The notes beneath the pieces are model-generated. The model was not told the DNA's origin. It was given only the letters and a program-made list of their open reading frames with translations, and ran no database searches. Positions 39,236-48,309 of a stretch of 64,000 nt of DNA are shown here, piece after piece. How positions within the stretch are numbered: the first letter of the stretch is position 1; the number at the start of each line of letters is the position of its first letter. The stretch spans positions 1-64,000 of the forward strand of contig SOJX01000118.1 of NCBI GenBank assembly GCA_004376375.1, given 5' to 3'. Both the position numbers and the translations under genes were made by a program. The DNA comes from Planctomycetota bacterium (GTDB lineage: Bacteria; Planctomycetota; E44-bin39).

Positions 39236-42200
39236 ATGGCAATCACAGTAACATGTCATTGCGGCCGAGTAATGAATGTTCCCGACTCATACGCCGGGAA
39301 GCGCGGCAAGTGTCCGCGATGCCAGGCCACAGTTCAAATCCCGAGTTCCGGCGACCTGGAGATTGACGAATCAGAACTCCTGCTCGATGAGCCGGAAGAC
39401 CCGACCGATACTCAAGCTGCCGAGGCCCAAAAAAGCATTACGGCCACCGGGCGCATCTGCCCGAGATGCAGCAATACGGTTCCGGGCGATGAAGAGCACT
39501 GCCCGAAATGCGGCGCCAATTACCTGCTTGCCACACAAGCCCATGAGCGCAAGCTCAAGGAAAAAGAAGGCCGCAAAACCAGAAAAAAAGACGAGAAAGG
39601 TTTCCCATTAATACGTGTAATCGCCGCCGGCGTTTTAATAGCCGGCCTGACAGTCGTTACAATCTTCGTTCTAAAAGGAAAAAATGGTGACGGCAAACCG
39701 CCGGCAATCGGCCGGACTGCGGCACCCACGTCGACATCAACCTCCCGGACTTCAACCGCAAAAACATCCACGGCCGGCACGGCTACTTCAACGGGCGTAT
39801 CGACCGAAACTGCAACCGGGCCGACTAAATCCAGGCTCGCGCTGGAAGTCGAAGTCCTTATTGAAGAGATTGCCGCGACAGATGAGAAGACCCGATCAAA
39901 AGCCATCACTCAACTTGCGGCCAAAGGCCGCCCGGCGGTGCGATATATTGAAAAAAGCCTGAGCGACGAGAACCCGCGAGTGCGGAAGGGAGTACTGGAA
40001 GTCCTGTCGAAAATCCTCGGCGAGAGGGCCGACCGCTACACGCGCACCGCCTTTTCCGACCCCGATCCCTCCGTACGGCGAAAAGCCTACAACCTTGCAA
40101 AAAAGCTTCGTAAATATGAAAGTATCACCTTGCCGCTCATCTACGACAACGATTCCAACCTGGCGGGTGAAGTCGCTTTTGACCTCGTCCTTGCGGGAAA
40201 CAGGTCTGCACCGGGGCGGGTATCAAAGGTCCTGGAAAAACTCGGCCCTGGTGAAATATCGCAGAAAATGGCCGTGGCAGCGCTGACTTGCGGTCTCCTC
40301 AACGGAACCATGGGTTCAATCGAAGCTTTGACGTCAGAAGACCTGAAAGTACGCAAAGCCGCAATCAACGCCCTCAAGCAGCAGTATGGTATGGACCGAG
40401 GTTATGACCCGGCCGCGGATGAAGATAAACGCCCGGCCATGGTGGCCGACTGGCGCGACTGGTGGAAAAAGCGCACTACTTTTGACGCACGAATGACCAG
40501 AATGGTTGAACTCAACCGCGAGGAAGAAAGGCTGAGACGCGCGGCCAGTACCGATCTTTATAATTACCAGAGAGCTCTGTGGCGACTCCTTGTGGAGCGC
40601 TGGCGGATTGTTGAAATAGGCGAAGACGCCGTGCCCGGCCTTGCTGTAGCACTTGACAGAAAAATCCGCAGCGAATCCGATAGCCGCCGGACAAGGGAGG
40701 CGCTCCAGCTTCTGGGCGCACTGGGTAAACCGTCTGCGCTTCCCCTTTTCCGAACGGCCAAGAACATCGGTCACCCCATGCAGGCCAAAGCGGTTGAAGC
40801 GCTTGGACGCCTCGGAGATACAGGCGCGACCTACCTGATCAAGCTGCTCAGCGAGAAACTGGGGGGCATGGACCGGACCAGAGTGCTCAAAGCACTCGGT
40901 AAAACACGATCCAAATCGGCTGTTCCCGAATTGCTTAAAGCATTGGCCTCAGAAAAACCCCGGGTGCGTTTTACGGCGTTTGAAGCCCTGGCAAGAATGG
41001 AAGAGTCCAATGAAGCAGTCAAGTATCTTCCCGATATAACCGACTTCGGACGCCCTGAGGTTCGAGAACTGGTTGTCCGGTGCGCCTGTCCGCAGACTGC
41101 TGACGCCCTTATCCGTGAAATCGAGAAAGCCACCGCTCCGTCAAAAAAACACTTTGCGATGACGCTGCTTGGCGAAGTCGGCGGCAACGCCGCCCAGAAA
41201 TACCTGCGCGATATCCTTCGCAATCCCGTCGAAGGACGGAGTATCGTAAAAGCCGTGGAAGCCGCTGCCAGGCTGGGAGATATAATACTCGCTTCCGAAG
41301 CTCTCAACGCCGCCGACGAGCTGCCGCCCGCGGATAAGGAAAAGGCATATCATGCGCTCCTCTACTTTGAGGACGAGGCGGCATTTAAAAAAATATACAC
41401 GCTTGCAACAAGGAACGATCGATTCGCCTGTCAGTTGCTGCCGGAGCTTGCCGGCAGAGGATTTTCAAAAGCGCGTATCGCTGCGAAACATTTGGCGACA
41501 AAAGGAAGCGGAGTGCCGCTTACATTCGGAATAAGAGCAATCGGATTCATAGGGGATCGCACCACCGCGAAAAAGGTTTATAGAAACTATTTTGCCATGA
41601 AAGACCCGCCCAGCGCTCTAACAGATGCTTTCATTGAAATGGTCGGACGCACAGGATACGAAGATGCCGTCCCCTTTCTCGCGGAAAACTTGAAGCAGGG
41701 ACGCAGAGTGCAGCCCTCCCTCACGGCCCTGGGCAGAATGAGCAACAAAGCTGCTGAAAAGCTGCTGCTCGACTACATGCTCCACTCACGGCGGGAAGCC
41801 CTGGAAGCCCTGGCACGGAAACCCTCCTCGCGACTCGTATCGGTGTTTGCAGAAGTATTGCAGGATTCCGCATTACCTGTTACCGAACGCGCTACCGCGG
41901 CCAAGGCCCTGGGTAAAACAGGGTCTAAGGAAGCCGTGCGAGAACTGCTGGCCACGCTGGCCGACCCCAAGCCGGAACTTCGAACCGCTGCAGCCGCAGG
42001 ACTGGGGGCCCTCGGGGACATGTCCGCTGTACCGTTTCTGATGACGCTTGCAATGGATAAGGAGACCTACGTCCGCCGCGAGGTTATGCTGTCTCTGGCG
42101 CTGCTCAGGAATCTGGTTTTTATCACCGACCTGCTTGACCACCTGGATTCCGTTAACCCCAATGACGCATATGACCGCGAATTCCGCAAGCGCGCAATTT

Positions 42201-43432
42201 CCGCCCTTTCAAAAGCCTATCCGAAGGCGGGCCTGAAGTTCACTCCAACGCAATATCTCACATTGCGTGCCCCGATCAGCGCTTTAAAAAAACTGCGCAC
42301 TTACTTCGCATCACATGAAAAACCCAAAAAAGCAGAACTCAAGTACGCGGACAAACCGCTCGCACAGACAGGCTTCACGGTCAGACGAAATACGGCCAAG
42401 TTGCCGGCGGACCTTGCGAAGGCATTGAAGAAGTACGCCCCCAAGAAAATAGACCGGCTTGGTCCTCTGAACCCTCTCAAAGCCGAGTGGAAATCCAAAG
42501 AGTATAAACTTCCTTTTAAAATCTATGGGAAACCGGTGGCCTGGGGCTCTTACGTGGCTACATATATCGAAAAACCGCCGAAAAAGCCTGAGAAACCGTC
42601 CATAATAGGAAGAAAAGAGGAGCCGAAACCAACCTACGAGTTGATGGTGTACGACCTGGAAAAGAAGGCGCACAAGATAATCATGGAGCTGATCGAAGCT
42701 CCGAAAGCCCCCCTCCACGTCTTCGACGGAGGGCTTAACTTCTTCAATAAGATCGAAATAAACAAATATGACAAAGCCGCAGACGCTCTCGTATGCGAGG
42801 GAGAGCTCAGGTGTTACGATTTTTCCACGTGCGAAATCAAAAAAACCTGGGACGCCCCCCTTGTCGAAGAGCCGGTCGGTGGATTGCAGGTTTGGAAAAG
42901 CTATTGCGCTTTTGCTTCAAGCCGGTCCATCAGGATGCTCGACCTGAAAAGACAGGAAGACATAGCCCTGGCCGACCGCATCGCGGAAGAGAGTTTCAGC
43001 CTCGGACCGCTTATTCTCCACGGCCAGTCTCTCTGGTGGACCAGGCGCTACGCTGACGGCAAAACCAAGGCGATGGTGCTTGACATCCGCAAACGCGAAA
43101 AACAGGAGTTCGACCTTGCGATCCTGCCGGAATTCGCCGCTTCGAAAAAAGCAGGCAAGTCGACAACAACCGTCTTGAACTTCAGGAAGAAACGCATCGA
43201 GATTTTAAACATAGACTCGCAAAACGTGGATGCTGTCTACGTTTCCTCAAACAGTCACGCCATAGATGGTCGGTTCTGCTATTTCACGAGCAACGGGGCG
43301 CTTCACGTCCTTGACACGGATTCTGCTGAAACCACACGCATTATCGACGGAGTGGACTCGATCCTCGGCGTAACGGCACAGGGAATCATCACAATCCGCG
43401 GATCAATGTTGCTGGTTATTTCTGCGAAATAA
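39236..43432 (+). CDS. Very large zinc-ribbon, membrane-anchored HEAT-repeat protein
   Basis: A 1398-residue protein. Two N-terminal zinc ribbons (C7, C9, C26, C29 and C75, C78, C89, C92) face the cytoplasm and are followed by a membrane helix (about 123-146). A Ser/Thr-rich linker (158-198) leads to a long run of HEAT/PBS-lyase-type repeats (about 200-1040; for example AVRELLATLADPKPELRTAA and AVPELLKALASEKPRVRFTA). The last 330 residues are beta-rich with recurring short strands (KRIEILNIDSQNVDAVYVSS; GALHVLDTDSAETTRIID), possibly a beta propeller. HEAT arrays usually scaffold protein assemblies, so an envelope scaffold or sensor is likely. No catalytic motif was found. No strong ribosome site precedes the ATG. 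Confidence 0.85.
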   Translation: MAITVTCHCGRVMNVPDSYAGKRGKCPRCQATVQIPSSGDLEIDESELLLDEPEDPTDTQAAEAQKSITATGRICPRCSNTVPGDEEHCPKCGANYLLATQAHERKLKEKEGRKTRKKDEKGFPLIRVIAAGVLIAGLTVVTIFVLKGKNGDGKPPAIGRTAAPTSTSTSRTSTAKTSTAGTATSTGVSTETATGPTKSRLALEVEVLIEEIAATDEKTRSKAITQLAAKGRPAVRYIEKSLSDENPRVRKGVLEVLSKILGERADRYTRTAFSDPDPSVRRKAYNLAKKLRKYESITLPLIYDNDSNLAGEVAFDLVLAGNRSAPGRVSKVLEKLGPGEISQKMAVAALTCGLLNGTMGSIEALTSEDLKVRKAAINALKQQYGMDRGYDPAADEDKRPAMVADWRDWWKKRTTFDARMTRMVELNREEERLRRAASTDLYNYQRALWRLLVERWRIVEIGEDAVPGLAVALDRKIRSESDSRRTREALQLLGALGKPSALPLFRTAKNIGHPMQAKAVEALGRLGDTGATYLIKLLSEKLGGMDRTRVLKALGKTRSKSAVPELLKALASEKPRVRFTAFEALARMEESNEAVKYLPDITDFGRPEVRELVVRCACPQTADALIREIEKATAPSKKHFAMTLLGEVGGNAAQKYLRDILRNPVEGRSIVKAVEAAARLGDIILASEALNAADELPPADKEKAYHALLYFEDEAAFKKIYTLATRNDRFACQLLPELAGRGFSKARIAAKHLATKGSGVPLTFGIRAIGFIGDRTTAKKVYRNYFAMKDPPSALTDAFIEMVGRTGYEDAVPFLAENLKQGRRVQPSLTALGRMSNKAAEKLLLDYMLHSRREALEALARKPSSRLVSVFAEVLQDSALPVTERATAAKALGKTGSKEAVRELLATLADPKPELRTAAAAGLGALGDMSAVPFLMTLAMDKETYVRREVMLSLALLRNLVFITDLLDHLDSVNPNDAYDREFRKRAISALSKAYPKAGLKFTPTQYLTLRAPISALKKLRTYFASHEKPKKAELKYADKPLAQTGFTVRRNTAKLPADLAKALKKYAPKKIDRLGPLNPLKAEWKSKEYKLPFKIYGKPVAWGSYVATYIEKPPKKPEKPSIIGRKEEPKPTYELMVYDLEKKAHKIIMELIEAPKAPLHVFDGGLNFFNKIEINKYDKAADALVCEGELRCYDFSTCEIKKTWDAPLVEEPVGGLQVWKSYCAFASSRSIRMLDLKRQEDIALADRIAEESFSLGPLILHGQSLWWTRRYADGKTKAMVLDIRKREKQEFDLAILPEFAASKKAGKSTTTVLNFRKKRIEILNIDSQNVDAVYVSSNSHAIDGRFCYFTSNGALHVLDTDSAETTRIIDGVDSILGVTAQGIITIRGSMLLVISAK

Positions 43433-43495
43433 ATGTTTTTATTGTATTGTCGTTATTCAGCAGCATGAAACTGTAACTGACACGGACAAAAATTG

Positions 43496-46400
43496 ATGCA
43501 GCCAAATCCTCCAAACCGTGTATTTGTAATAATCGCCGCTTTCGCTTCTGGTACGGCCGCTCTTCTGGAAGAACTCGGCTTCTTCGCAATGATGGAGATC
43601 GGGTTCGGGGCCACACACTTGACGCTTGCGGCCATAACCACGGCCTTCCTCGGCGGACTTGCGCTCGGAAGCTGGCTGGGCGGGCGCTACGCAGACCGGG
43701 TGCGGCGCCCTCTCTTCGTATACGGAGTCCTGGAAGTCGCCATCGGAATCACAGTATTACTGCTTACGGTTTTGCTGCCCCATGCAATATCGTTATCGTA
43801 CGCTGTCGTCCCGGACTATCCCGAACATATCGGGCTGGCGGCGCTGGTAAAATTCATCATCTCCGTTATCGTGCTTCTGCTGCCGACCACGTGCATGGGC
43901 GCGACATTGCCTATGCTTGTTCGTTCTTTCGTGCGCCGCGATTCCGTCCATGGAACCGGGTTCGCCGCCGTTTATTCCATAAACACGCTGGGCGCAATGC
44001 TGGGGCCGCTGTTTGCAGCGTTTCTATTGATGCCGGCGCTCGGCACATTCTGGACACTGCTGATCGCGGCCGGCCTCAACGTTCTCGTCGGCGCCGGCGC
44101 CATGCTCGCGGGCCGAAAAGCAATACTTCCGGAAGTATGGCTCGGCATACCTGCACCTGAAAAGACGGCACCTGTATTAAGCAGAAAAGAAAAACATGCG
44201 CTTATAATTGCCATGATTCTTGCAGCCCTTTCCGGCGCCCTTGGATTGATTTTCGAGATCACCTGGACAAAGGTTTTCGCCCTGGTCATAGGCTCCACAA
44301 TTTATTCGTTCGCCATCGTCCTGTCGGTAATGCTTGCGGGGATTGCACTCGGCAGCCTGATAGCCGCCGGCCTTGTCCGACGGATTCGTGACGGCCTGTT
44401 CGCTTACGCATGCATCATGGTGCTTCTTGCCGGCTCGGCACTCGCAGTCGCGCCGATAGGGGGGCAGGCTTTCTTCGGCTGGATTGTGACTATAGTCGTC
44501 GAAAGCAACGGCCAGTTCAGCACAATCGTGGCGTCCGAATTCATGCTGCTTTTTGCCGTGATGCTCGTCCCGACCTGTTGCATGGGGGCCGCGCTGCCGC
44601 TTCTGGTGCACGCGGCTCGGGGCTCGCTCGGCACGCTGGGGAGGCGCATCGGCAACGTGTATGCAGCCAACACGATAGGCGCGATAGTGGGCGCCATACT
44701 GGTCGGCGGTTTATTCATCCCTTTGATCGGCCTGCAGGGAACGCTGATGCTTGCCGTTATAATCGGAATTGCAATCGTCGGCGAGATCGGATTCTTCCGG
44801 GTCCTTCGCGGGAGGTATGCCAGAGGCTGTATTTTACTCGCACTTGCCGTCGTTCTGGTTGTCGGCGCCCTTATAACTCCACGCTGGGACCAGGCCTTAC
44901 TTACATCAGCACCATATTTATACTCCGGAACGAAATACAATGAGCCGGAAGACGTCGGTGAATACGCCGGGAAAATCCTATTCTACAGGGAAGGTGCAGA
45001 AGGGGTCGTTTCCGTTCACGAAGATGTCTTCGGCTACAGAATGTTGAAGATTAACGGCAAGACCGACGCATCCACCCATACCGACGTCAAAACCCAGCTT
45101 CTGGCCGGTTATCTTCCCACCTTCCTGCGCCCGAAGGCGAAGACAGCTCTCTGTATCGGGCTTGGTGCCGGTATAACACTGGATGCGCTCGTACGCGGTG
45201 GAGTTCCCCAGGTTGACGCGGTTGAAATCTCGCCTGACGTACACGCGGCTCTCAAGCACTTCGGTTGCATAAACCATAACGTGGCGGATTCACCGAATGT
45301 TCGCTATTATATCGACGACGCCCGAAGTTTTGTCCGCGGCACCCCCCGGAAATACGACATTATCGTTTCCGTACCTTCGAACCCCTGGATCGCGGGAGTA
45401 TCGCATCTTTTCACCGCAGAGTTTTTCGAAGACGTGAGGGAAAAACTCACCGACGACGGCGTCTTCGTCCAGTGGATCCAGATGTATGACGGTATCTCCG
45501 CAAAGGATTTCTACGGTGTAATTCGCACCTTCGGAGAGGGATTCGAAAAGGTCCAACTCTGGGAGGGAAGACTTGGATATGATTACCTTATAGTGGGCTC
45601 GTCAAAACCTTTAAAAATAGATGCGCTTGCACTCCTGGAAACACTCAGCGATGATAACTCCAATGCCGCCATTGATTTCAGGCCTGTCCCCATCCGGACG
45701 CCGCCGCCGATACTCGTCAGCCTCGTTATGGACCGCAACAACCTGATCGATAAAACACCTGCTAAGGATTCGCCCGCAATCCACGATGATCGGAACATGC
45801 TCGCCTTCAGGGGTGTGCGCTCTCTGTTCGCGTCCGAGAGTTACGAGATACTGAAGCCGCTCGTTGAACACCGCATCCAACCGTGGGAGATTATCGAGCA
45901 GGAAAAAGACCTTCCCGCGCTATATGCAAGGCATATCGACGCCTGTTTCACGGCGAGAAAGCTGACGGCTCTCGCGAAACTTGAATTTCTCATGCGTGAC
46001 AGACTGGCTCGCGAGGGGAAGAGCCCCAGATACGGCAAGCCGGTGGCTCACCTCTGTGAAGCGATTTATGGCCACTACAAGCTGGAAGATGAGGCGCTTC
46101 ACCTCTTTTTCGAAAAGTATAAACTCAGGCAGGCATGGATTGCCTATAACAAGGAAGATTACATAGAAGCAGGATGGATGTGCCTTGTTGACGTCCTGGC
46201 CAATATACCCGCAAACCTTGAAGCTAAAAAGCTGTTTGAAGAGGCCAAACGCGGCATACCGCTGCAAATATCAGAAAAAAGGGCCCAGGCTGACAAAGAG
46301 TTAGCCCACCCGCCTAAGCCTGACGAGGAATGGGAAGGTGAAGACGTCAAACTTTTTTACGACATGGCACGCGGTTATTATGTCCTTGGAGATTACATGT

Positions 46401-46510
46401 CCGCCAGTAAGGATATTGTTCAGGCCGAAAGAATGGACCCCGATGACAGAAAAGACATCAAGGACCTGAAGCGGATGATAGCGGAAAAACTCGAACCCGG
46501 GAACGAATAG
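43496..46510 (+). CDS. Membrane spermidine-synthase-like (SpeE-like) fusion protein with C-terminal helical domain
   Basis: A 1004-residue protein starting at ATG 43496 (a TTG just before is not needed). Residues 1-470 hold about 14 membrane helices in two related halves, each with a TMG/CCMGAxLPLLV motif (near 137 and 361). Residues 475-790 are a spermidine-synthase-type Rossmann domain: glycine motif IGLGAGITLDAL, the acidic VDAVEISPDVHAAL, and DDARSF with YDIIVSVPSNPWIAGVSHLF. The last 200 residues are TPR-like. Such fusions occur in many bacteria, and their reaction is not established. Polyamine transfer is uncertain because the putrescine-site residues are not evident. Confidence 0.85.
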   Translation: MQPNPPNRVFVIIAAFASGTAALLEELGFFAMMEIGFGATHLTLAAITTAFLGGLALGSWLGGRYADRVRRPLFVYGVLEVAIGITVLLLTVLLPHAISLSYAVVPDYPEHIGLAALVKFIISVIVLLLPTTCMGATLPMLVRSFVRRDSVHGTGFAAVYSINTLGAMLGPLFAAFLLMPALGTFWTLLIAAGLNVLVGAGAMLAGRKAILPEVWLGIPAPEKTAPVLSRKEKHALIIAMILAALSGALGLIFEITWTKVFALVIGSTIYSFAIVLSVMLAGIALGSLIAAGLVRRIRDGLFAYACIMVLLAGSALAVAPIGGQAFFGWIVTIVVESNGQFSTIVASEFMLLFAVMLVPTCCMGAALPLLVHAARGSLGTLGRRIGNVYAANTIGAIVGAILVGGLFIPLIGLQGTLMLAVIIGIAIVGEIGFFRVLRGRYARGCILLALAVVLVVGALITPRWDQALLTSAPYLYSGTKYNEPEDVGEYAGKILFYREGAEGVVSVHEDVFGYRMLKINGKTDASTHTDVKTQLLAGYLPTFLRPKAKTALCIGLGAGITLDALVRGGVPQVDAVEISPDVHAALKHFGCINHNVADSPNVRYYIDDARSFVRGTPRKYDIIVSVPSNPWIAGVSHLFTAEFFEDVREKLTDDGVFVQWIQMYDGISAKDFYGVIRTFGEGFEKVQLWEGRLGYDYLIVGSSKPLKIDALALLETLSDDNSNAAIDFRPVPIRTPPPILVSLVMDRNNLIDKTPAKDSPAIHDDRNMLAFRGVRSLFASESYEILKPLVEHRIQPWEIIEQEKDLPALYARHIDACFTARKLTALAKLEFLMRDRLAREGKSPRYGKPVAHLCEAIYGHYKLEDEALHLFFEKYKLRQAWIAYNKEDYIEAGWMCLVDVLANIPANLEAKKLFEEAKRGIPLQISEKRAQADKELAHPPKPDEEWEGEDVKLFYDMARGYYVLGDYMSASKDIVQAERMDPDDRKDIKDLKRMIAEKLEPGNE

Positions 46511-46539
46511 CGGGTATAATTAATAGCGCTATTTTACAC

Positions 46540-46568
46540 TTGCGAATACGAGGCTGCTGCGCTAGAAT
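46540..46568 (+). promoter_or_regulatory. Promoter, TTGCGA-17-TAGAAT
   Basis: TTGCGA (46540-46545) and TAGAAT (46563-46568) with a 17-bp spacer, 27 bases before the ATG of the small lipoprotein gene. Confidence 0.6.
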
Positions 46569-46594
46569 CAGAAAGTCAGGTTTAGGGGGTAACC

Positions 46595-46936
46595 ATGAGA
46601 AATACGCTGGTGATTTTCTGCTTGGCCCTGTTGGTCTGCACTGCAGGTTGTGTCAGCGACGTACCGTCTCATCGGCATATTAAAGCCGAGGTTAAAGCCT
46701 ATTATAACGAACTGGAAAAATACAACAGGAAGCCCACGGCAATTCGGGTCCTCGATATAACTCCCACGGGGGAACGCATCACTGCGGTAGTGGACGTGGA
46801 AGGCGACTACGTCCATCAGGTAGATGTGGACCATCCGAAAAAGTTTGCCACCCGCCATGACCTCGAGTTCCTCTGGAAGGGCTCTAAATGGATATGCATA
46901 AAGAACGTTGCGACAGATTATGATTTTGGAAAGTGA
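46595..46936 (+). CDS. Small lipoprotein of unknown function
   Basis: A 113-residue protein. AGGGGG lies 6 bases before the ATG, and a lipoprotein signal with lipobox VCTAGC (Cys19) follows. The mature 95 residues (IKAEVKAYYNELEKYNRKPT ... VEGDYVHQVDVDHPKKFATR then HDLEFLWKGSKWICIKN) resemble a small NTF2-like or cystatin-like fold, ending with the tryptophan-rich strand common in such domains. It lies 32 bp before the next exported protein and is probably co-transcribed with it. Confidence 0.72.
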   Translation: MRNTLVIFCLALLVCTAGCVSDVPSHRHIKAEVKAYYNELEKYNRKPTAIRVLDITPTGERITAVVDVEGDYVHQVDVDHPKKFATRHDLEFLWKGSKWICIKNVATDYDFGK

Positions 46937-46968
46937 GTTTCCCGCCTGTAGTTGTTTCGGAGGTTGCT

Positions 46969-48261
46969 ATGTCACGCCGAATTATATTAATCGCAGTACT
47001 TTCGTTCATCATGGCTTTCACTGTTGCTGAAGGCGCATTCATCGTTCGCTCGGGCGGTGCGATTATCCGGGGGAAAATCACAAAAGAAGACGAGCATCAT
47101 GTCTGGATCAAGACAAAATACGGCGAACAGAAAATCCCCAGAACATCCATAGTTGAAATCAAGACAGATGAGGAAGTCTTTCTGGAATTCAAGTCCCGCT
47201 TTGAAAAAGCCGGCAAAAGCAGTGGACTCACGGAATTCGAACAGCTCCTCGCATGGTGCAAGTCATACAAGCTCAAGGAAGAAGGCAACCGTTGCGCAAA
47301 GGAACTGATAAAGAGATCCCCCCTGCACGTAAAAGCCAGAAAGTGGCTGCGCCACAAACGCGTTGACGGCAAATGGGTCGGACCGGAAGACGAAAAGAAA
47401 GAATCCGAAGATGAAACGATAGATGATTCCGAAGAGGAAGAAGAGGAGAAGACTGAAAAAACAGAAGACGAGAAGGAGCCCGAAACCGCAGAAACGGTGA
47501 TAAAAAAAGCCGAACAACTGGTGGAGAACGGAAAGACCCGAAGAGCGATTGGTATTGTCGAGCGCTTCATCAAAGTCGGCGAAATGAGCGATGACGAGCG
47601 GGCCGCATTGGAGCAACTTGTAATAGACCTGGCCTGCGAGTTCGACATGGAGGAGGCCAAAAAACTCTTCAAGCAGGCCTCAACCGCAATAAGAGCCTAT
47701 ACCCTTCTGGAAAAAGTGTATACCAAACACGCAGATGTATCTCCGGAAATGGCAAAGAAGTTCAGAGATCTTTACGTAATGGTGCGGAACCGTTTCTTAT
47801 TCTCGATCGACGATTTCGAAAATCCCGAACTGAGAAAGAAATGGACCATGCACCAAACCTCCATAAGCTTCACAAAGGATCCTGCAAAGATCAAGCAGGG
47901 CTTCACTGCCGCGTCCTTTTATGTAAGAGAAAACGTCATATCTGACGTTATCACCATCAACATTCCGACCAACTGGAAGAAATATAAGTATCTGTCGTTT
48001 TTCCTTTATTGGAAAGGCGATGCCCCGGGCAGGCGGGAACTGACCATCGATGCCGCTACGGATGCCAACAACTGGTGGCTGAGAACCAATAATATTGACT
48101 GGCAAGGCTGGCGACTGGTCAAACTGAAAATATGGCAATCGGGAAACAAGTTTTTCACCCATAATGATCCTGTCTGGGAAAGAATCACCTTCTTGAGGTT
48201 CTACATCGAAGAAGGACCGGGCGGCACAATAATCCTGGATGATATCAAGCTGGAAAGATAA
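46969..48261 (+). CDS. Exported protein with helical middle and carbohydrate-binding-like C-terminal domain
   Basis: A 430-residue protein. The ATG at 46969 is preferred because GGAGG lies 6 bases upstream and a signal peptide (about 1-23) follows. The first mature domain (FIVRSGGAIIRGKITKEDEH ... YGEQKIPRTSIVEI) is the same small beta domain as in the protein at 392-1288. A helical region with an acidic, Glu-rich linker (about 145-180) follows. The last 160 residues (DDFENPELRKKWTMHQTSIS ... GWRLVKLKIWQ ... GGTIILDDIKL) have the jelly-roll pattern of CBM/CIA30-like domains, ending in the typical LDDI. It may bind glycans at the cell surface. An intrinsic terminator follows at 48284-48309. 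Confidence 0.78.
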   Translation: MSRRIILIAVLSFIMAFTVAEGAFIVRSGGAIIRGKITKEDEHHVWIKTKYGEQKIPRTSIVEIKTDEEVFLEFKSRFEKAGKSSGLTEFEQLLAWCKSYKLKEEGNRCAKELIKRSPLHVKARKWLRHKRVDGKWVGPEDEKKESEDETIDDSEEEEEEKTEKTEDEKEPETAETVIKKAEQLVENGKTRRAIGIVERFIKVGEMSDDERAALEQLVIDLACEFDMEEAKKLFKQASTAIRAYTLLEKVYTKHADVSPEMAKKFRDLYVMVRNRFLFSIDDFENPELRKKWTMHQTSISFTKDPAKIKQGFTAASFYVRENVISDVITINIPTNWKKYKYLSFFLYWKGDAPGRRELTIDAATDANNWWLRTNNIDWQGWRLVKLKIWQSGNKFFTHNDPVWERITFLRFYIEEGPGGTIILDDIKLER

Positions 48262-48283
48262 TCGCCTGTAAAGCTGCAAGCTC

Positions 48284-48309
48284 AAGGCGCGCCCAAAGGC
48301 GCGCCTTTT
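48284..48309. terminator. Intrinsic terminator between convergent transcripts
   Basis: AAGGCGCGCC, loop CAAA, GGCGCGCCTT followed by TTT: a perfect 10-bp GC-rich stem with a short T-run on the plus strand. It ends the transcript of the 46969 gene and lies directly at the end of the convergent hemY. It is the only textbook terminator in the window. Confidence 0.85.

Noticed and set aside
39320..39350. tRNA-like T-loop sequence (GTTCAAATCC)
   Set aside because: It lies inside the zinc-ribbon codons of the HEAT gene and has no acceptor or anticodon arms around it.
46515..46535. Terminator after the SpeE-like gene (AATAGCGCTATT)
   Set aside because: It is a short self-complementary sequence without a loop or adequate T-run.
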